Shown piece by piece: positions 6,866 to 8,513 of a DNA stretch of 8,513 bases. Position 1 is the stretch's first letter. The number at the start of each line of letters is the position of its first letter. The stretch is from Afipia sp. GTDB lineage: Bacteria; Pseudomonadota; Alphaproteobacteria; Rhizobiales; Xanthobacteraceae. The notes beneath the pieces are model-generated. The model was given only the letters and a program-made list of their open reading frames with translations, searched no databases and had not been told where the DNA came from. The DNA lies in NCBI GenBank assembly GCA_020056155.1, contig JAGVII010000108.1, forward strand, positions 1 through 8,513. The letters are read 5' to 3'. Both the position numbers and the translations under genes were made by a program.

Positions 6866-8008
6866 TCAGATGTGGTAGGTCCTCAGCGGCGGGATGCCGT
6901 TGAAAGCCACCGACGAGTACGTCGACGTATACGCACCCGTGCCTTCGATCAGCAGCTTGTCGCCGATCTCGAGCGTGACGGGCAGCGGGTACGGCACCTT
7001 CTCGTACAGCACGTCTGCGGAGTCGCAGGTCGGGCCGGCGAGAATGCACGGAGCCATATCCGCGCCGTCATGCGGCGTGCGGATCGCGTACCGGATCGAT
7101 TCGTCCATCGTCTCGGCGAGACCGCCGAACTTGCCGATGTCGAGGTAGACCCAGCGGTTTTCGTCGTCGTCGCTCTTCTTCGAGATCAGAACGACTTCCG
7201 TCTCGATGATGCCCGCGTTGCCGACCATGCCGCGGCCCGGCTCGATGATGGTCTCCGGGATCTGGTTGCCGAAGTGCTTGCGAAGCGCACGGAAGATCGA
7301 CCGGCCGTACTGCACGACCGGAGGAACGTCCTTGAGGTACTTCGTCGGGAATCCGCCGCCCATGTTGACCATGGACAGGTTGATTCCACGCTCGGCACAG
7401 TCACGGAACACCGTCGAGGCCATCGCCAGCGCGCGATCCCACGCCTTCACCTTGCGCTGCTGCGAACCGACGTGGAACGAGATGCCCACGGGCTCCAAGC
7501 CAAGGCGCTTGGCGAGGTCGAGCACATCGACCGCCATTTCCGGATCGCAACCGAACTTGCGCGACAGCGGCCACTCGGCGCCTGCGCAGTCATAAAGAAT
7601 GCGGCAGAACACCTTCGCGCCGGGAGCGGCACGGGCGATCTTCTCGACTTCGGCCGAGCAGTCGACTGCGAACAGGCGAATGCCAAGCGCGAAGGCGCGC
7701 GCGATGTCACGCTCTTTCTTGATCGTGTTGCCATAGGACACGCGGTCGGGCGTCGCACCGGCAGCCAGCGCCATCTCGATCTCGGCAACGGTCGCGGTGT
7801 CGAAGCACGAGCCCATCGAGGCCAGCAGCGACAGCACTTCCGGCGACGGGTTCGCCTTCACCGCGTAGAACACGCGTGAGTCAGGGAGCGCCTTCGCGAA
7901 GGTCTGGTAGTTGTCGCGCACGACCTCGAGGTCGACGACGAGACATGGCTCGGTGTCGAGGCCCTCGCTGCGGCGGTTGCGCAGGAATTCCTGGATACGA
8001 TCGGTCAT
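6866..8008 (-). CDS. odc: Ornithine decarboxylase, type III PLP-dependent (possibly also lysine)
   Basis: This cytoplasmic enzyme converts L-ornithine to putrescine; related short bacterial members also take lysine to give cadaverine. The 380-aa protein has the alanine-racemase-like TIM barrel plus C-terminal beta domain of fold III decarboxylases, as a homodimer with active sites at the interface. Visible residues are the PLP-binding lysine K51 in FYAVKAN, H179 in ISFHVGSQ stacking on PLP, the phosphate-binding GGGF (217-220), EPGR (256-259), the catalytic cysteine C328 with D329 in GPTCDSADV, and Y360 in the closing GAY motif. I chose ATG 8008, with GGGAG 6 nt upstream; the frame runs open to a TTG at 8191, but that extension lacks family similarity. 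It supplies putrescine for homospermidine synthase. Its long structured leader suggests control by transcription attenuation. Ornithine versus lysine preference cannot be settled by reading. Confidence 0.95.
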   Translation of the reverse strand: MTDRIQEFLRNRRSEGLDTEPCLVVDLEVVRDNYQTFAKALPDSRVFYAVKANPSPEVLSLLASMGSCFDTATVAEIEMALAAGATPDRVSYGNTIKKERDIARAFALGIRLFAVDCSAEVEKIARAAPGAKVFCRILYDCAGAEWPLSRKFGCDPEMAVDVLDLAKRLGLEPVGISFHVGSQQRKVKAWDRALAMASTVFRDCAERGINLSMVNMGGGFPTKYLKDVPPVVQYGRSIFRALRKHFGNQIPETIIEPGRGMVGNAGIIETEVVLISKKSDDDENRWVYLDIGKFGGLAETMDESIRYAIRTPHDGADMAPCILAGPTCDSADVLYEKVPYPLPVTLEIGDKLLIEGTGAYTSTYSSVAFNGIPPLRTYHI

Positions 8009-8236
8009 AGCACTCTCCCAAACGGCCCCGCCAAACGATCTGGCGATGAACCGTCCAAAAATGATGTCGGATATGAGCGCTGTGGCTGTCACGCGATGGA
8101 GGCGCGACCGAGCCATAACACTCAGACCAAACTGTGCTGCCGTGGATTGGTTGGGAAAGCTCCCGCCCGCACACCTGGCAATGAAGGACAAGCCTCTTCG
8201 GTATTCGCGCTGGCTGATGGAAAGCCAACAGAGACC
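8009..8236 (-). other. Proximal leader of ornithine decarboxylase
   Basis: About 228 nt separate the attenuator-like terminator from the decarboxylase start. No gene is evident. Two short hairpins occur, both 5 bp with a 7-nt loop: TGGCT/AGCCA (8211-8227) and CGCCA/TGGCG (8029-8045). The latter lies about 9 nt upstream of the GGGAG ribosome site. A second promoter inside this segment cannot be excluded, but I see no strong match. Confidence 0.35.
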
Positions 8237-8262
8237 AAAAAAGCCCGATCCGTCGTTGCTTT
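8237..8262 (-). terminator. Attenuator-like terminator in the decarboxylase leader
   Basis: In the minus-strand RNA, AAAGC (8262-8258) pairs with GCUUU (8244-8240) and inside it CGA pairs with UCG around the loop CGGA. The stem runs directly into a U-tract: six consecutive U at 8242-8237, some of them in the stem. It sits inside the 5' leader, over 220 nt before the start codon, so it is in the right place for premature termination rather than for ending a gene. Confidence 0.55.
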
Positions 8263-8446
8263 AAGTCGCGTCCCCCGTTGAGAGCGGGGTGCGCCGGTTC
8301 GCCTCCGGCTGCCAGTCACGGTTGCAAGGAGCAAAGTCACCTTCAACGGCATCCCTGGAGAGAGATGCTGGCCTCTTAAGTCTAGATCGACCTAAGTGAC
8401 CCTCGGCTTCTTCGTCCCTTGGCGGCTGTCCGGCCTCTTGTCCGGA
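8237..8446 (-). promoter_or_regulatory. Structured leader RNA of ornithine decarboxylase, candidate speF-type element
   Basis: The minus-strand transcript forms consecutive helices. In 5' to 3' order: UCCGG/CCGGA (8446-8429); an 8-bp CUUAGGUC/GACUUAAG hairpin (8396-8375); GCAUCUC/GGGAUGC (8368-8349); GUUGAAGG/CCUU-G-CAAC with one bulged G (8347-8321); GCCGG/CCGGC (8309-8293); CCCCG/CGGGG (8289-8273); then the U-tract terminator. GCCA (8372-8369) can pair with UGGC (8314-8311), enclosing the third and fourth hairpins as a three-way junction. Two helices contain G-U wobbles that would be C-A or A-C mismatches on the plus strand, so the transcript is minus-strand, the same sense as the decarboxylase. 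A conserved RNA named speF is known upstream of ornithine decarboxylase in alphaproteobacteria. This element fits by position and architecture, but I assign it by inference, not by a covariance-model match. Confidence 0.7.
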
Positions 8447-8502
8447 TACCTACCGACTGACACACGACCACAGGCACGTGCGAAATTGGGCAAGGGTGAA
8501 AT

Positions 8503-8513
8503 ATGAGTTTTGA
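8503..8513 (+). CDS. Possible start of a divergent gene, cut by the window edge
   Basis: ATG AGT TTT begins at 8503, with AAGGG (8492-8496) about 6 nt upstream as a good ribosome site. Only three codons are visible, so neither the frame nor the product can be tested. If real, this gene is divergent from ornithine decarboxylase and shares its upstream region, so the decarboxylase promoter would lie close to or overlap this start. Confidence 0.35.

Noticed and set aside
6806..7879. Plus-strand open frame of 357 codons opposite ornithine decarboxylase
   Set aside because: It is antisense to a gene with every catalytic motif intact, and its translation is Arg/His/Asp-rich with no recognisable domain. 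Long antisense frames are common in GC-rich genes.
8009..8191. N-terminal extension of ornithine decarboxylase to a TTG at 8191
   Set aside because: The extension would make the protein 441 aa, beyond the family's usual length. It has no ribosome site, while ATG 8008 has a good one and begins where family members begin.
8281..8446. The structured region read as a plus-strand RNA belonging to the gene at 8503
   Set aside because: Two of the helices contain pairs that are G-U on the minus strand but A-C mismatches on the plus strand, so the fold favours minus-strand transcription. No TPP, cobalamin or SAM-type conserved core was recognised on the plus strand.

Overview
The window comes from a GC-rich alphaproteobacterium, most likely Rhizobiales and probably the Bradyrhizobium/Rhodopseudomonas/Afipia group (Nitrobacteraceae). 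This rests on a Blastochloris-type homospermidine synthase, a short bacterial type III PLP ornithine decarboxylase, a DctPQM-type TRAP transporter, and a leader RNA placed like the alphaproteobacterial speF element. The genus is an inference. No mobile elements, CRISPR arrays, tRNA or rRNA genes were seen.

Layout. The 3' end of an unidentified plus-strand gene (2-130) converges on the rest of the window and ends at a clear hairpin terminator. All complete genes lie on the minus strand. In transcription order they are: ornithine decarboxylase (8008-6866), a GNAT acetyltransferase (6743-6141), a RidA-like protein without the catalytic arginine (5838-5449), the TRAP genes dctP-dctQ-dctM (5282-2458), a Rnk/GreA-C type regulator (2197-1802) and homospermidine synthase (1636-200). 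At the right edge a plus-strand gene appears to start at 8503, and only its first codons are in the window.

How they fit together. Ornithine decarboxylase makes putrescine and homospermidine synthase converts putrescine to sym-homospermidine, the characteristic long polyamine of many Rhizobiales. Both enzymes of this short route are here, but about 5 kb of other genes separates them, so they look like separate transcription units. dctP, dctQ and dctM form a tight operon (9-nt gap, then a 4-nt GTGA overlap) for a periplasmic-binding-protein-dependent carboxylate importer whose substrate cannot be read from sequence.

Most interesting non-coding content. (1) The roughly 490-nt region upstream of ornithine decarboxylase folds, on the minus strand, into a run of hairpins ending in a U-tract hairpin. 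Two of its helices contain G-U wobbles that pair only in a minus-strand transcript. It is a good candidate for a speF-type attenuator. (2) A perfect 15-bp palindrome lies at the predicted transcription start of dctP. (3) An 11-bp perfect palindrome lies in the rnk-hss intergenic region.
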